This document shows positions 23,782 to 32,830 of a stretch of 41,560 bases of DNA, piece after piece. Both the position numbers and the translations under genes were made by a program. The notes beneath the pieces are model-generated. The model ran no database searches. It worked only from the letters and a program-made list of their open reading frames with translations, and was not told the DNA's origin. Positions within the stretch are counted from its first letter, which is position 1. Each line of letters begins with the position of its first letter. The DNA comes from Candidatus Poribacteria bacterium (lineage in GTDB: Bacteria; Poribacteria; WGA-4E; WGA-3G). The stretch lies in assembly GCA_009839975.1 (NCBI GenBank), contig VXOP01000359.1, positions 1 to 41,560 of the forward strand, written 5' to 3'.

Positions 23782-26115
23782 ATGAAAACACTTACCTTCC
23801 GTATTAAAGAATGCTTGCAAATCTATATCACACTTTTTGGCATTGTTTGCTTACCACAGGTAGCAGTAGCGATTGAACGTATTGCTACGATCGGACATCA
23901 GCGACCGATACAGCATGCTTTCTTGGACAGTAATACGTTTTTTCGCGTTGTCCCAAACCACATCCAAGTTGTTGATGCCAATACTGGTGATGTTAAAGAT
24001 GGATTTGGAAATCTAAGTGAGGATAGCGACGTTGTGTTTAGTCAAAACGCCACACATCTCGCCATTCTGAACTATTCCAATAAAACAAAGAAGACTGACG
24101 TAGAAATTTGGAACACTATTACGCAAGAGAAGATATCTGATTGGGAAACAGAAGCGGATATTGATGCGAACACGGTATTTAGTCCTATTACACCGATATT
24201 GATCAGTTATGACAACAAAGAGATATATTTGTGGAACTGGGAAACAGGTGTGTCACTTGGAAAGATGGTCGGGGCGCGACGACCATTGGAATATTGTTAT
24301 GTAAGCGAAAATCATAGGTCTTGTAGCAGGTCAACTCATAGTAAATCAGTGTTTACAGCGGATGGAAAGTTTCTTATCGTAGCATCACAGCGACCAGATA
24401 TTGAAGTGTGGAATGTGGAAACACGCGAATTGGTTGGACACTTTGAAGGACACACAGGGGACTGGGTTGAGGGGGTGGCGATCAGTCCTGATGGAACACG
24501 ACTCGCGTCCTTTGAGATATCAGATGATGTTTATGTATGGGATATAGAGACACGAGAACTGCTATGGAAGGAGAAAAGTGCCATAAGGAAAATCTTAAAT
24601 GTGACATTTAGTCCAGACAGTCAACGACTGTATGTTGCTTCAGAAACTTATGGTTTAGGTAGATCCGGCGGAACGGCTTGGGAAGGTTGGGATGATAAGG
24701 TTCGCGTGTGGGATGTTCAAACAAGACAACAGTTACAAACGGTAGAAACTGAGTTTCGTAGTTTAGAAGAGATCGCCTTATCACCTGATGGTAAAACGCT
24801 TCTCATGCACTTTCTGGATGGTGTAGTCTTGTGGAATATTGAAGAGAATCGACAAAAAAATGTGTGGACTGATTTTGTTGGTGGTTGGTACAGTAATAGT
24901 ACAATGTTGAGTCCTGATGGGAAAACTGTTGTCTCTGGTTCTGATCATTTTATTAAGATATGGGACGTTGATTCACAGCAGTTGCGACAACTCATTTCCG
25001 CAGAAGATTATATGTTTGGGGGTTTGGCATTCTTACCCGACAGTCAAACATTTGCTGTTAGTAAGAGCCCCTGGGTTGAACTACGCAATATTAAGACAGG
25101 GGAAGTAGAGACTCGTTTTTCGCAATACGTTCCAGGCCTTGAAGGATTCAATTGCAGTCCTTCTGGAAGATGGATTGGCATAGCGAATTATAGAGGAGAA
25201 GTTGTGATTTATGATAGAGAAAATCCTGAGAATAGGCAGGAAGTTCATAAAAGACCTGAAAATGAATCTCCTTATATAGATTTTATTGGATTCAGTGATA
25301 ATGCCGAATATTTTATAGCCACTGGATATAAGCGACACGGACAAGACTCTACACCTTTGATAAAGGTATGGAAACGCGTAGGTAATAGATTCATATATCA
25401 ATACACAGAGACAGGTAAAGCGTTCTGGGGAAATCCTGCATTCACGACGACAGCAGACGGTTCAACAGTATTCGCAGCAGAAGGGAATGAAATAGAAGTC
25501 TGGAAAATTTTGCCAAGAAAGCTTGAACTCTTAACAACGTTGGATGGAGAGGGACCACTGCAATTTAGTCCAGATAGTCGTTATCTTTTTGCCAATGCGG
25601 AAGAACACTTTGAAATATGGGACTGGATGGCAAGCAGACGTATCAAACACTCAACCTCTATTTCTCGGTATGTATCTCTCAGTCAGGATGGTTCTATGCT
25701 GATGTCGCGCGATTATAGCAATACAGATCAATACATGATTTGGGATACAACAGGTTCAATATCTCATTTACCTTACGTTGTTGAACCGAAAGACAGAAAG
25801 ATTGTTACACTCGGAGAAATAAAGCGGAACCGTCTTCTACAAAACTTCCCAAACCCATTCAACCCCGAAACCTGGATCCCGTTTCAGCTCGCGGACAATA
25901 GCAATGTTACGATTCAAATCTATACACCGACAGGCAATTTAGTCAGAACCTTGTCATTAGGAGTGATGCCTGCGGGGACTTATACCTCTCAAAGCAAGGC
26001 AATCCATTGGGACGGACGCAACAATCGGGGTGAACCTGTCAGTAGTGGAATCTATCTCTATACAATCAATGCTGGCGAGTTCTCCGCTACACGCAAAATG
26101 CTCATCATGAAATGA
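23782..26115 (+). CDS. Secreted beta-propeller (WD40-like) protein 3 with C-terminal FlgD-type module
   Basis: This third tandem paralogue has 777 residues and GGAG upstream of the ATG. The signal peptide (CLQIYITLFGIVCLPQVAVA) precedes IERIATIGHQRPIQHAFLD. The blades follow the same order as in paralogues 1 and 2, for example IEVWNVETREL, VYVWDIETREL, DKVRVWDVQTR and IKIWDVDSQQ. As in paralogue 1, an insertion with cysteines follows the third blade (CYVSENHRSCSR here; CSYTENGRICGG there), and paralogue 2 lacks it. The pair may form a disulphide. The C terminus is the shared FNPETWIPFQL module. No own sigma-54 site is seen, so it likely depends on the promoter of paralogue 2. Confidence 0.85.
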   Translation: MKTLTFRIKECLQIYITLFGIVCLPQVAVAIERIATIGHQRPIQHAFLDSNTFFRVVPNHIQVVDANTGDVKDGFGNLSEDSDVVFSQNATHLAILNYSNKTKKTDVEIWNTITQEKISDWETEADIDANTVFSPITPILISYDNKEIYLWNWETGVSLGKMVGARRPLEYCYVSENHRSCSRSTHSKSVFTADGKFLIVASQRPDIEVWNVETRELVGHFEGHTGDWVEGVAISPDGTRLASFEISDDVYVWDIETRELLWKEKSAIRKILNVTFSPDSQRLYVASETYGLGRSGGTAWEGWDDKVRVWDVQTRQQLQTVETEFRSLEEIALSPDGKTLLMHFLDGVVLWNIEENRQKNVWTDFVGGWYSNSTMLSPDGKTVVSGSDHFIKIWDVDSQQLRQLISAEDYMFGGLAFLPDSQTFAVSKSPWVELRNIKTGEVETRFSQYVPGLEGFNCSPSGRWIGIANYRGEVVIYDRENPENRQEVHKRPENESPYIDFIGFSDNAEYFIATGYKRHGQDSTPLIKVWKRVGNRFIYQYTETGKAFWGNPAFTTTADGSTVFAAEGNEIEVWKILPRKLELLTTLDGEGPLQFSPDSRYLFANAEEHFEIWDWMASRRIKHSTSISRYVSLSQDGSMLMSRDYSNTDQYMIWDTTGSISHLPYVVEPKDRKIVTLGEIKRNRLLQNFPNPFNPETWIPFQLADNSNVTIQIYTPTGNLVRTLSLGVMPAGTYTSQSKAIHWDGRNNRGEPVSSGIYLYTINAGEFSATRKMLIMK

Positions 26116-26214
26116 GAACGTCTGATATTGCCCCAGATACAAATAAGTTGACAACCACTTGGGCAAATGTAAAAGTTCGGCAATAAAACAATAGCCTAAC
26201 GAAGATATTCTAAG

Positions 26215-26245
26215 ACGGTGCGGTGAGATAGCCGTACCGTTTTTT
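26215..26245 (+). terminator. Rho-independent terminator after the propeller cluster
   Basis: ACGGTGCGG (26215-26223) pairs with CCGTACCGT (26232-26240) with one G-T pair and an 8-base loop, followed by a run of T. It closes the propeller transcript 100 bases after the stop of paralogue 3. Confidence 0.8.
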
Positions 26246-26246
26246 C

Positions 26247-26275
26247 TTGCACTATCATCCTGATGTTGTTATGAT
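26247..26275 (+). promoter_or_regulatory. Sigma-70 type promoter for the oxidoreductase/SDR unit
   Basis: TTGCAC (26247-26252) and TATGAT (26270-26275) are separated by 17 bases. The site starts right after the terminator and ends 42 bases before the ATG at 26318. The -10 box is strong; the -35 box is weak. Confidence 0.5.
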
Positions 26276-26317
26276 AATTGCAAATAGGAACATATTTGGT
26301 GACCTTCGGAGTGTTGC

Positions 26318-27451
26318 ATGAAAAAATACCGTATAGCAATAATCGGTTTGGGTGGCATGGGTGGACAGCATGCCCAAGCAGTAAAGCTAGAAACGAACTG
26401 TGAACTCATCGCCGGAGCAGAAATCAATTCAGACCGAGCAAAAGCATGGGGAAAACGATTCAATGTAAAGGCAATCTATGATGACTATAAAAAGATGCTT
26501 GATGAACAGGAACCGGATATCGTTATCATCCCAACGCAAGCACCGATGCATCACCCACCAACCATCGCAGCGGCACAACGCGGTATTCACGTCTTTTGTG
26601 AAAAACCGATTACCCTCAACCTTGTTCAAGCGGATGAGATGGTAGAAACGTGCGATAGATATAATGTTAAGTTCTCCATCAATCACATCAAACGCGCCAG
26701 TCTTTACAACCGTTATGTTCTATCGCTTGTTGATAGGGGTGAGATCGGGGATGTTGTCTTGATGAAGGCAACCGATAAAGGGGGGCGTAAGGTGGGTAAT
26801 TCACTGATGGAGATGGGGACACATCTATACGACTGGTTGCGTCTCTTCGGTGGGGATGTTGAGTGGACGCATGCACACCTCACACAGATGGATGGACGCG
26901 AGTCTACCGTAGATGACATCAAACACACACAAGAGGTACACCCGCATGACCGGGATGCTGGACTCGTCCTCGGTGAACGCGGGCACGTTTCTTTTCGCTT
27001 CAAAAACGGTATCCATGCCGATGTGCAGTTCATCGCGCAACCGCAGACCAACGATAACGCCTACGGTATAGACATTATCGGTACCGAAGGCAGAATCGCA
27101 ATCCGAGAAAGCGTTGGCACAACAATGTTTATCCACAAAGGACAACATCAGACACCCACAGAAGTCTGGAAACCTGTACATCTACCGGACGAAGACATTG
27201 ACGAGGATGGGAAACAACGTGATAATGGATCCAGACGGTTGTTCTTACAACGACTCATGGTACGCGATCTCATTGCGGCAATTGAAGAAGATCGAGACCC
27301 TTTCGCTAGCGGTAGAGATGGACGGGATTGCCTTGAAATGATTCATGCAACCTGGGAATCGCAACGACAAAAGCGACGCGTATATATGCCGTTAACATCA
27401 CGCGAACATCCCCTTGAACGATGGAAGAGAGAAGAGGAAAGAAATCCCTAA
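26318..27451 (+). CDS. Gfo/Idh/MocA family oxidoreductase
   Basis: This 377-residue NAD(P)-dependent sugar or inositol oxidoreductase has the N-terminal Rossmann motif IIGLGGMGGQHA (8-19) and the family lysine in HVFCEKPITLN (E95-K96-P97). The second domain has GTHLYDWLRLFGGDVEW, a metal-free substrate-binding sheet region, and later GTEGRIAI. Members oxidise or reduce sugars, inositols and aminosugars in the cytoplasm. CGGAG precedes the ATG. It is the first gene after a terminator and a new promoter, and is followed by an SDR, so the two probably act on related carbohydrate intermediates. The substrate is undetermined. Confidence 0.88.
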   Translation: MKKYRIAIIGLGGMGGQHAQAVKLETNCELIAGAEINSDRAKAWGKRFNVKAIYDDYKKMLDEQEPDIVIIPTQAPMHHPPTIAAAQRGIHVFCEKPITLNLVQADEMVETCDRYNVKFSINHIKRASLYNRYVLSLVDRGEIGDVVLMKATDKGGRKVGNSLMEMGTHLYDWLRLFGGDVEWTHAHLTQMDGRESTVDDIKHTQEVHPHDRDAGLVLGERGHVSFRFKNGIHADVQFIAQPQTNDNAYGIDIIGTEGRIAIRESVGTTMFIHKGQHQTPTEVWKPVHLPDEDIDEDGKQRDNGSRRLFLQRLMVRDLIAAIEEDRDPFASGRDGRDCLEMIHATWESQRQKRRVYMPLTSREHPLERWKREEERNP

Positions 27452-27469
27452 AGTTTATATGGAGGAAAA

Positions 27470-27553
27470 ATGAAAAAACGAAGAACCGTTTTCGATCTTT
27501 CCACAGATGAAATCTGGTCCCAGATAGTAAAGGAGAAACCGAGATGCGTTTGA
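27470..27553 (+). CDS. Possible 27-codon leader peptide overlapping the SDR start
   Basis: GGAGG (27461-27465) stands five bases before an ATG that opens MKKRRTVFDLSTDEIWSQIV and ends after KEKPRCV, 10 bases inside the SDR gene in another frame. The strong ribosome binding site suggests it is translated and may couple SDR translation. It could also be the remnant of a longer gene start. No similarity is recognised. Confidence 0.35.
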   Translation: MKKRRTVFDLSTDEIWSQIVKEKPRCV

Positions 27554-28275
27554 GAGGACGCGTTGCGATTGTAACAGGCGGTGGTGGTGGCATCGGAAAA
27601 GCAACATGCCTTGCATTCGCCAGAGAAGGCGCGGATATTGTCATCCCTGAAGTAAATATAGCCAATGCTGAAGCGGTATCAAAAGAGATAACTGCACTTG
27701 GAAGACGCTGCACCGTCATTGAAACTGATGTCGCTGATGGTCATTCTGTCCGAGAAATGGTGAAGTGCACAATTGACGAATTTGGACGTATTGACATCTT
27801 AGTCAACAACGCCGGTATTTTCAGCTACACCCGCATAGATGCATGCACCGAAACGGAATGGGATAGAATGATGGCTGTCAATCTCAAAGGTCCCTTCCTC
27901 TGTTCACAAGCGGTGATGGAGACGATGAAAACACAGAAATTTGGACGGATTATCAATCTCGGTTCATTGGCGGGACAGGTAGGTGGGTTAGTCGCATCAG
28001 CACCTTATTCCGCATCAAAGGCGGGTGTAATGTGTTTGACAAAATCGTTTGCAAGGGTTTTAGGGGAATATGGAATTACGGTTAACTCTATCGCACCTGG
28101 CATTGCTGCGACCGAGATGGCAAAAAACCATCCAGATATGACAGACCAGATTCCACTCGGACGTGTGGCAGACCCGTCAGAGGTGGCAGATGTTATCCTA
28201 TTTCTTGCATCTGAAGAAGGACAGTATATAACAGGTGCGACACTTGATGTGAATGGCGGTATTCGGATGGGATAG
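27544..28275 (+). CDS. SDR family NAD(P)-dependent oxidoreductase (FabG-like)
   Basis: This is a 243-residue classical short-chain dehydrogenase. The cofactor motif is TGGGGGIG (11-18), NNAG is at 88-91, and the catalytic residues are S141 (INLGSLAG), Y155 and K159 (YSASK). The C-terminal region PGIAATEMAKNHPDM and GQYITGATLDVNGGIRMG are typical of FabG-like members. AAAGGAG sits about eight bases before the ATG. It follows the Gfo/Idh/MocA gene by 92 bases and ends convergent with the DUF1552 gene, 16 bases away. A sugar or polyol dehydrogenase is more likely than fatty acid synthesis, given the neighbour. Confidence 0.88.
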   Translation: MRLRGRVAIVTGGGGGIGKATCLAFAREGADIVIPEVNIANAEAVSKEITALGRRCTVIETDVADGHSVREMVKCTIDEFGRIDILVNNAGIFSYTRIDACTETEWDRMMAVNLKGPFLCSQAVMETMKTQKFGRIINLGSLAGQVGGLVASAPYSASKAGVMCLTKSFARVLGEYGITVNSIAPGIAATEMAKNHPDMTDQIPLGRVADPSEVADVILFLASEEGQYITGATLDVNGGIRMG

Positions 28276-28291
28276 TATCTTTCCACAAAGG

Positions 28292-29641
28292 CTAAGATAA
28301 CCCTTCCAAGATCCCTGTGCTGTCCCCAAGTTGTTTCATATCAATATTCATTCTATTGAGCATTGCCAACCAGAGGTTATTAAGCGGTGTTTCTTTTGGA
28401 TACTGGAGATGACGTCCACTTTTCAGTGTGCCTCCACCTTGACCTGCTAAAATAATAGGTAGGTCGTGGTGGCTGTGCCGGTTACCGTCTGAATTCCCAC
28501 TGCCGTAAAGAATCATAGAATGGTCAAGTAGCGAACCATCCCCTTCAGGTGTAGCGTCAAGTTTCTCAAGCAGATAGGCGAGTTGATGCATGTGAAAAAT
28601 GTTGATCCTATGAATTTTTTCTATCTTTGCTTTGTCCCCACCGTGATGTGATAGATTATGATGTCCTTGCGTAACATTGATGTTTGGATATGTCTTGTTA
28701 CTTCCTTCATTTGCTAACGTAAAGGTCACAATTCGGGTCACATCTGTTTGGAATGCCAGAACAATCAGGTCTAACATAAGGCGGACATGTTCTTCAAAAT
28801 CTGAAGGTATCTTTTCAGGTGCAGCATATTGAATATGTTCAATAGGTGGGAACTTTTCAGCGGATTCAATTCGCTGTTCAATATCGCGTATAGCAGTAAA
28901 ATATTCATCAAGTTTCCGAGCATCATTCCCACTGACTTGTCGGAGAATGTCTTTTGAATCCTCTTTCACAAAATCAAGGATGCTTTTTCGGTCTTCATCA
29001 CGTTGCGTATTTTCAGCGTTAGGTTCGGTAGAGAACAGTCGTTCAAAGGCGAGTTTCGGATTAACCTCTTTGGGCAACGGTTGTGTTGCGGATTTCCACG
29101 CCATTGTTGCTGAATAGACGCAGCTATAACCAGAGTCACAGTTTCCTGCTCTATAACCGGGTTCAATACCTAATTCAAGCGAAGGCAACCGTGTTTGATT
29201 ACCGATATGTGAAGCTGCAGCTTGGTCAACAGAAATTCCCGCATGAATGTCTGTGCCACTTGTTTTACGAGGTTGTGCACCTGTAAGGAACGCTGCCATT
29301 GCCCTGGCATGATCACCACCACCGTCACCGTTTGCCCGAGCTTTGTCAGCCGTTAATCCGCTAAGAACTAAAGTCTTCTCTTTTACATTCGCAAGTGGTT
29401 TTAGGATGTCTGTCAGTTCAAAGTTTGCCCCAATCTGTGTCGGTGTCCAATTCTCCATAATTTTTCCGTTAGGGACATAGAGAAATGCCATCCGATTAGG
29501 GGTTACGTGTCCTGTTGCGCCTTTCGTGGCTGCGGATGCCCAGTTTGTGAGTGGACCCATTGATTCTAACCACGGCAAGGCTATACTAACGCCTAATCCG
29601 CGTAAAAATGTTCTACGTGAAAGTTGAATTTTGGGTTTCAT
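28292..29641 (-). CDS. DUF1552 domain protein with Tat signal
   Basis: This 449-residue protein has an N-terminal Tat motif, SRRTFLRGLGVSIALPWLES, so it is exported folded. Its DUF1552 body has the usual phrases RMAFLYVPNGKIMENWTP, TDVTRIVTFTLANEGSNKTY and DHSMILYGSGNSDGNRHSHH, then DLPIILAGQGGG. DUF1552 proteins are related to the alkaline-phosphatase/DUF1501-like sulfatase fold and are common in Planctomycetes and Poribacteria. They usually pair with DUF1592 proteins, as one does 3.2 kb upstream here on the same strand. The biochemical activity is not established. AAGGAG stands about 13 bases from the ATG, slightly far. Confidence 0.88.
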   Translation of the reverse strand: MKPKIQLSRRTFLRGLGVSIALPWLESMGPLTNWASAATKGATGHVTPNRMAFLYVPNGKIMENWTPTQIGANFELTDILKPLANVKEKTLVLSGLTADKARANGDGGGDHARAMAAFLTGAQPRKTSGTDIHAGISVDQAAASHIGNQTRLPSLELGIEPGYRAGNCDSGYSCVYSATMAWKSATQPLPKEVNPKLAFERLFSTEPNAENTQRDEDRKSILDFVKEDSKDILRQVSGNDARKLDEYFTAIRDIEQRIESAEKFPPIEHIQYAAPEKIPSDFEEHVRLMLDLIVLAFQTDVTRIVTFTLANEGSNKTYPNINVTQGHHNLSHHGGDKAKIEKIHRINIFHMHQLAYLLEKLDATPEGDGSLLDHSMILYGSGNSDGNRHSHHDLPIILAGQGGGTLKSGRHLQYPKETPLNNLWLAMLNRMNIDMKQLGDSTGILEGLS

Positions 29642-29807
29642 TACTCTTGCATTACTCCTTGAATATTCTAATCCTATATAAACAACAGATAATGTTCTGA
29701 CCTAATATTGAATTGATGCTATAAATATATAAATATATAAATAATTGTAACATCAAATCGTAAAAAAAGCAAATCAAACCGTTATTGTAACCATGCGGCA
29801 ATGAAAT

Positions 29808-30857
29808 TTAAAAAAATGGCACGCCTTGTGCTTCAACAAAGACAGAATATAGGGACTGACTCGCAGTCATAAAGAGTCTATTCCTTTTAACGCCACCAAA
29901 ACAGATATTGGAACAGATCTCTGGTAGATGAATCTTGCCGATAAGTTTTCCATCGGGTGCGAAGATATGCACACCATCGTAACCTTCACCGACCCAGCCT
30001 GCACCTGCCCACACATTTCCATCAGTATCGCACCGGAGTCCATCAGCGTTGCCGGGTGCTGTCTCATAAAATACCTCTTTTTTACCTAACCGTTCACCGT
30101 CTATCACATCAAACACCATAATGTTTTTTGGCGAACCGGTATCAGCTACGTAGAGTTTATCGTATTTGGGAGAAAAGCATAACCCGTTCGGTTTTTCAAG
30201 CACATTCGTCATAACAGTTGCTTTACCTGTCTCCGGATTGAGTCTATATACATTTGTTGGCAATTCAAATTCGGCTTTATGTCCTTCATAGTTGAACATA
30301 ATCCCGTATCCTGGATCGGTAAACCAGATATGTCCATCGGGATGCACGACGACATCGTTGGGTGCGTTGAAACGTTTGCCTTCAAAATTGTCAATCAGGA
30401 CAGTAATCGTTCCATCATATTCGGTTCGTGTGACGCGTCGCGTACCGTGTTCACAACTGATAAGTCGACCTTGTCTGTCTCGGGTGTGTCCATTCGTATA
30501 GTTAGACGGTTTCCGATAGACACTCACTTTTCCGGTGGCTTCTTGCCATTTCAGTATACGGTTATTCGGAATATCACTCCACAGGAGATAGCCGCCATCA
30601 CCGAACCAGACGGGTCCCTCGGACCAACGTGCACCTGTCCATAACCTTTCCACGACAGCGTTCCCTATCTTGTATTTGGCAAAACGGTCATCAATAACTT
30701 CAATTGCAGGATCAGGATAACGTTTAATAATTTTACCATCAGGAAATGTGTCTGTCCAACCCGTCAATGTTCCGACTGTTCCTAACAGTGGCAAGGCTGC
30801 ACCAACGCTCAGGTTACGTAAAAAAGTTCGACGTGACAAATGTTTATGGGTATTCAT
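29808..30857 (-). CDS. SMP-30/gluconolactonase-like protein with Tat signal
   Basis: This 349-residue protein is a six-bladed propeller of the SMP-30/gluconolactonase/LRE family, exported by Tat (SRRTFLRNLSVGAALPLLG). Family phrases are WSEGPVWFGDGGYLLWSDIP, NGHTRDRQGRLISCEHGTRR, FNAPNDVVVHPDGHIWFTDP, KPNGLCFSPKYDKLYVADTG and NADGLRCDTDGNVWAGAG. The metal ligands of the family (Glu in the first phrase, Asn in NAPND, Asp in NADGLRCD) are all present. These enzymes hydrolyse sugar lactones with a divalent metal. The ATG at 30857 is preferred because GGAG lies six bases before it; the upstream GTG at 30884 has no such site. It is next to DUF1552 and may belong to the same periplasmic sugar-use system. 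Confidence 0.87.
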   Translation of the reverse strand: MNTHKHLSRRTFLRNLSVGAALPLLGTVGTLTGWTDTFPDGKIIKRYPDPAIEVIDDRFAKYKIGNAVVERLWTGARWSEGPVWFGDGGYLLWSDIPNNRILKWQEATGKVSVYRKPSNYTNGHTRDRQGRLISCEHGTRRVTRTEYDGTITVLIDNFEGKRFNAPNDVVVHPDGHIWFTDPGYGIMFNYEGHKAEFELPTNVYRLNPETGKATVMTNVLEKPNGLCFSPKYDKLYVADTGSPKNIMVFDVIDGERLGKKEVFYETAPGNADGLRCDTDGNVWAGAGWVGEGYDGVHIFAPDGKLIGKIHLPEICSNICFGGVKRNRLFMTASQSLYSVFVEAQGVPFF

Positions 30858-30983
30858 AGCTGTCTCCGATTTTTTTGCGTTCACTATACTATACCTTCGG
30901 TCTTATTGTCAAGGGTTTTATATATATTCATGTTACCACATGATTTATGGTGGATTATGGAATTATTTATACACTATCAATAA

Positions 30984-31097
30984 TTCCCAGGCCGGTAGGG
31001 GCGATATCCTTATCGCACCGGGTGCTAAGCGAAAACCTCTTATGAAACTGTTTAGGGCAAATCCGGTGCGATAAGGATATCGCACCTACCGGGGAAT
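30984..31097. repeat. Palindromic repeat element, relative of 7118-7258
   Basis: The arm 30992-31021 (starting CCGGTAGGGGCGATATCC) and the arm 31063-31092 are reverse complements over 30 bases with one mismatch. The sequence pattern, CCGGTAGGTGCGATNTCC...ATCGCACCGG, and the CCCAGG outer edge match the element at 7118-7258. Flanking sequence from 30946 (TTTATGGTGGATTATGGAAT) to about 31125 is shared with 35301-35420, so the family extends beyond the arms. Confidence 0.7.
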
Positions 31098-31135
31098 GGA
31101 AATGTGTAATTATTTTTATATTTCACCATAATAGA

Positions 31136-31165
31136 TTGACATTCTGCATCTGTTTATGTTATTTT
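31136..31165 (+). promoter_or_regulatory. Possible promoter of the 180-aa lipoprotein gene
   Basis: TTGACA (31136-31141) is followed after 18 bases by TATTTT (31160-31165). The -35 box is perfect and the -10 box weak. The ATG is at 31200. Confidence 0.4.
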
Positions 31166-31199
31166 AGCTCAGTACAATTCTCATATAGCAGGTGAAATA

Positions 31200-31742
31200 A
31201 TGAACATAAAACAGTACATAATCACAACCGTGTTACTTCTCACAGTGAGTTGTATAATAGTCGGATGTGCATCAAAACTCACAGAAGAACAAGCTTTGGC
31301 AGAATCCCAACTCAAAGAGGAACAGGCTATAGCTGAATCCCAAGCTTTGTTGGATGGAATCAAGAATCGTTTTTCAGGAAGTCCAGGTTTTTTAAAAATT
31401 GAATTACCAGTAACAAGGAGAGTTGGAAAGACAAATCAAAGGTTGGTATTACTGAGTCCTAGAGGATCATTAAGATGGCTGCGTGAAGCAGGCTTTAAAA
31501 TTAACATTAACAGTCATGCAGAAACAATGTCTCGAAGAAAAGGAAATATGTATAGTAGGTCATATAGATCACCCGGCAGGACATTTATAAAGGTAGATGA
31601 CCCGCAATACATATACTTCAATAATTCACGCGTAATGATTACTGGAGTTAGATATATAAGAGATCCTCAAGACAGAGAAGAAATACTTTGGATATACGAC
31701 CAATTCAGTAATCCCCGCGTGGTAACTTATGAGCAGTATTGA
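31200..31742 (+). CDS. Lipoprotein of unknown function (180 aa)
   Basis: The lipoprotein signal is MNIKQYIITTVLLLTVSCII followed by VGCASKL, with the lipobox IVGC at about residue 23. A short duplicated helical stretch follows (EEQALAESQLK and EEQAIAESQALL). The rest has strand-like segments (FLKIELPVTRRVG, QRLVLLSPRGSLRWL, TFIKVDDPQYIYFNN). No family is recognised. It is a lone plus-strand gene between minus-strand units, convergent with the HExxH lipoprotein gene and 26 bases from its stop. Confidence 0.65.
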   Translation: MNIKQYIITTVLLLTVSCIIVGCASKLTEEQALAESQLKEEQAIAESQALLDGIKNRFSGSPGFLKIELPVTRRVGKTNQRLVLLSPRGSLRWLREAGFKININSHAETMSRRKGNMYSRSYRSPGRTFIKVDDPQYIYFNNSRVMITGVRYIRDPQDREEILWIYDQFSNPRVVTYEQY

Positions 31743-31768
31743 GTAGAGGCAACGGAAATGAGAGTTCT

Positions 31769-32830
31769 TTACCGACCCGATAACATATCCGGCGAGATAT
31801 AACGATTGCCGTAGGTATGCATGATCCGTTCATGAATGAAGTTATATTTATCCATATTACAGGCACGAAGTTTTTCTGGATATACGAGATAATATGCCAA
31901 ACTATCCGCCATATCCTCATTCGGGTTTTTCTCAAAAGCGTAGTCCGTTACAAATTCTGCCCGCTTTTTATTGGTTGACCACCCATGCTCGCTTCCTTTA
32001 TCTTCATACCAACCCCCAAGCGCAATCCAATCCTCTTTTAGTTGAATCGGAAGAAGATGTGTCCATAAAAAGTGTGATTTTTCATGTGCCAAAATTTTGC
32101 GAATTTCACTGATAGGTGCATTGTCAAGAACAGATTTCTTAAATTCAATAAAACCGTTGCCTGTCCAGGCTTTAGCCGCTGCACCGTCTCCTAAGTCTTC
32201 ATCTCTACTAATGACATACTTTAATTGCGGCATCTTATGGAGTGCTTGTGGAAAATCCTCAAGTATTGCTATAAATATCATTAGGTCTTCGTTATCAATC
32301 GCAGAAAAGGCTTTTGGAGTCCGCTTGTGTGCAGCATAGGCAGGTAACATCACATGCTGTCTAACATCTGAAGACACATCTACAGTAATACCGTACCTTT
32401 CATGCAATATCCGTTTTATCACAGGTCTATTCGTTCCATTTTCTGTGATGAATTGCACGGCAGTTTTAAACAAGCGTTTGTCAGATGATGTCGCAGATTG
32501 AGACCCATCAACCACAAACACATCACTGCTAATTGTAACAGACCGCAACCCAATTTGTGCTTGTATTTTTATATCACTTTTGAAATCTTCATTACTAATT
32601 TTCCATACAGAGGGTTGTTCAGACTTATCGGGTGATATGGATTTGAATATTTTTAGTAGTTTTTGTGCCTGTTCTGTTGTCCATGTAGAATCTAAACGGA
32701 CAAAATAATCCTGTCCGAGCAGAAACTTAGGATCATCATTCCTTGGTTCAAATTGTAGGCTTGAAAGACAGCCAATCTGAAGTGCTACGATCGCAAAGAG
32801 TATGAGACTAATGTTTTTTGTTTTTTTCAT
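31769..32830 (-). CDS. Putative zinc metallopeptidase-like lipoprotein (HExxH)
   Basis: This 353-residue protein has a lipoprotein signal (SLILFAIVALQIGC, Cys at about 21) and an HExxH motif, AHEKSHFLWTH (H249, E250, H253). About 50 residues later, NPNEDMADSLAYYLVYP supplies an acidic third-ligand candidate (E305 or D309). This is the pattern of gluzincin-like peptidases, including the anthrax-lethal-factor-like ATLF fold. The N-terminal half is unrecognised. The ATG overlaps the stop of the DUF1592 gene by four bases (ATGA), so the two are co-translated. The substrate is unknown, and it may be a degenerate or structural member. Confidence 0.6.
   Translation of the reverse strand: MKKTKNISLILFAIVALQIGCLSSLQFEPRNDDPKFLLGQDYFVRLDSTWTTEQAQKLLKIFKSISPDKSEQPSVWKISNEDFKSDIKIQAQIGLRSVTISSDVFVVDGSQSATSSDKRLFKTAVQFITENGTNRPVIKRILHERYGITVDVSSDVRQHVMLPAYAAHKRTPKAFSAIDNEDLMIFIAILEDFPQALHKMPQLKYVISRDEDLGDGAAAKAWTGNGFIEFKKSVLDNAPISEIRKILAHEKSHFLWTHLLPIQLKEDWIALGGWYEDKGSEHGWSTNKKRAEFVTDYAFEKNPNEDMADSLAYYLVYPEKLRACNMDKYNFIHERIMHTYGNRYISPDMLSGR

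Larger units (their letters stand above)
30858..31199. other. Intergenic gap with palindromic repeat and divergent promoters
   Basis: The gap separates divergent genes. It holds the palindromic repeat at 30940-31130, with its 30-bp arms, and a possible promoter for the lipoprotein gene at 31136-31165. Between the SMP-30-like start and the repeat nothing else is recognisable apart from AT-rich sequence. Confidence 0.55.

Noticed and set aside
30858-30884. GTG start for the SMP-30-like protein
   Set aside because: No Shine-Dalgarno precedes it, while GGAG stands six bases before the internal ATG at 30857.
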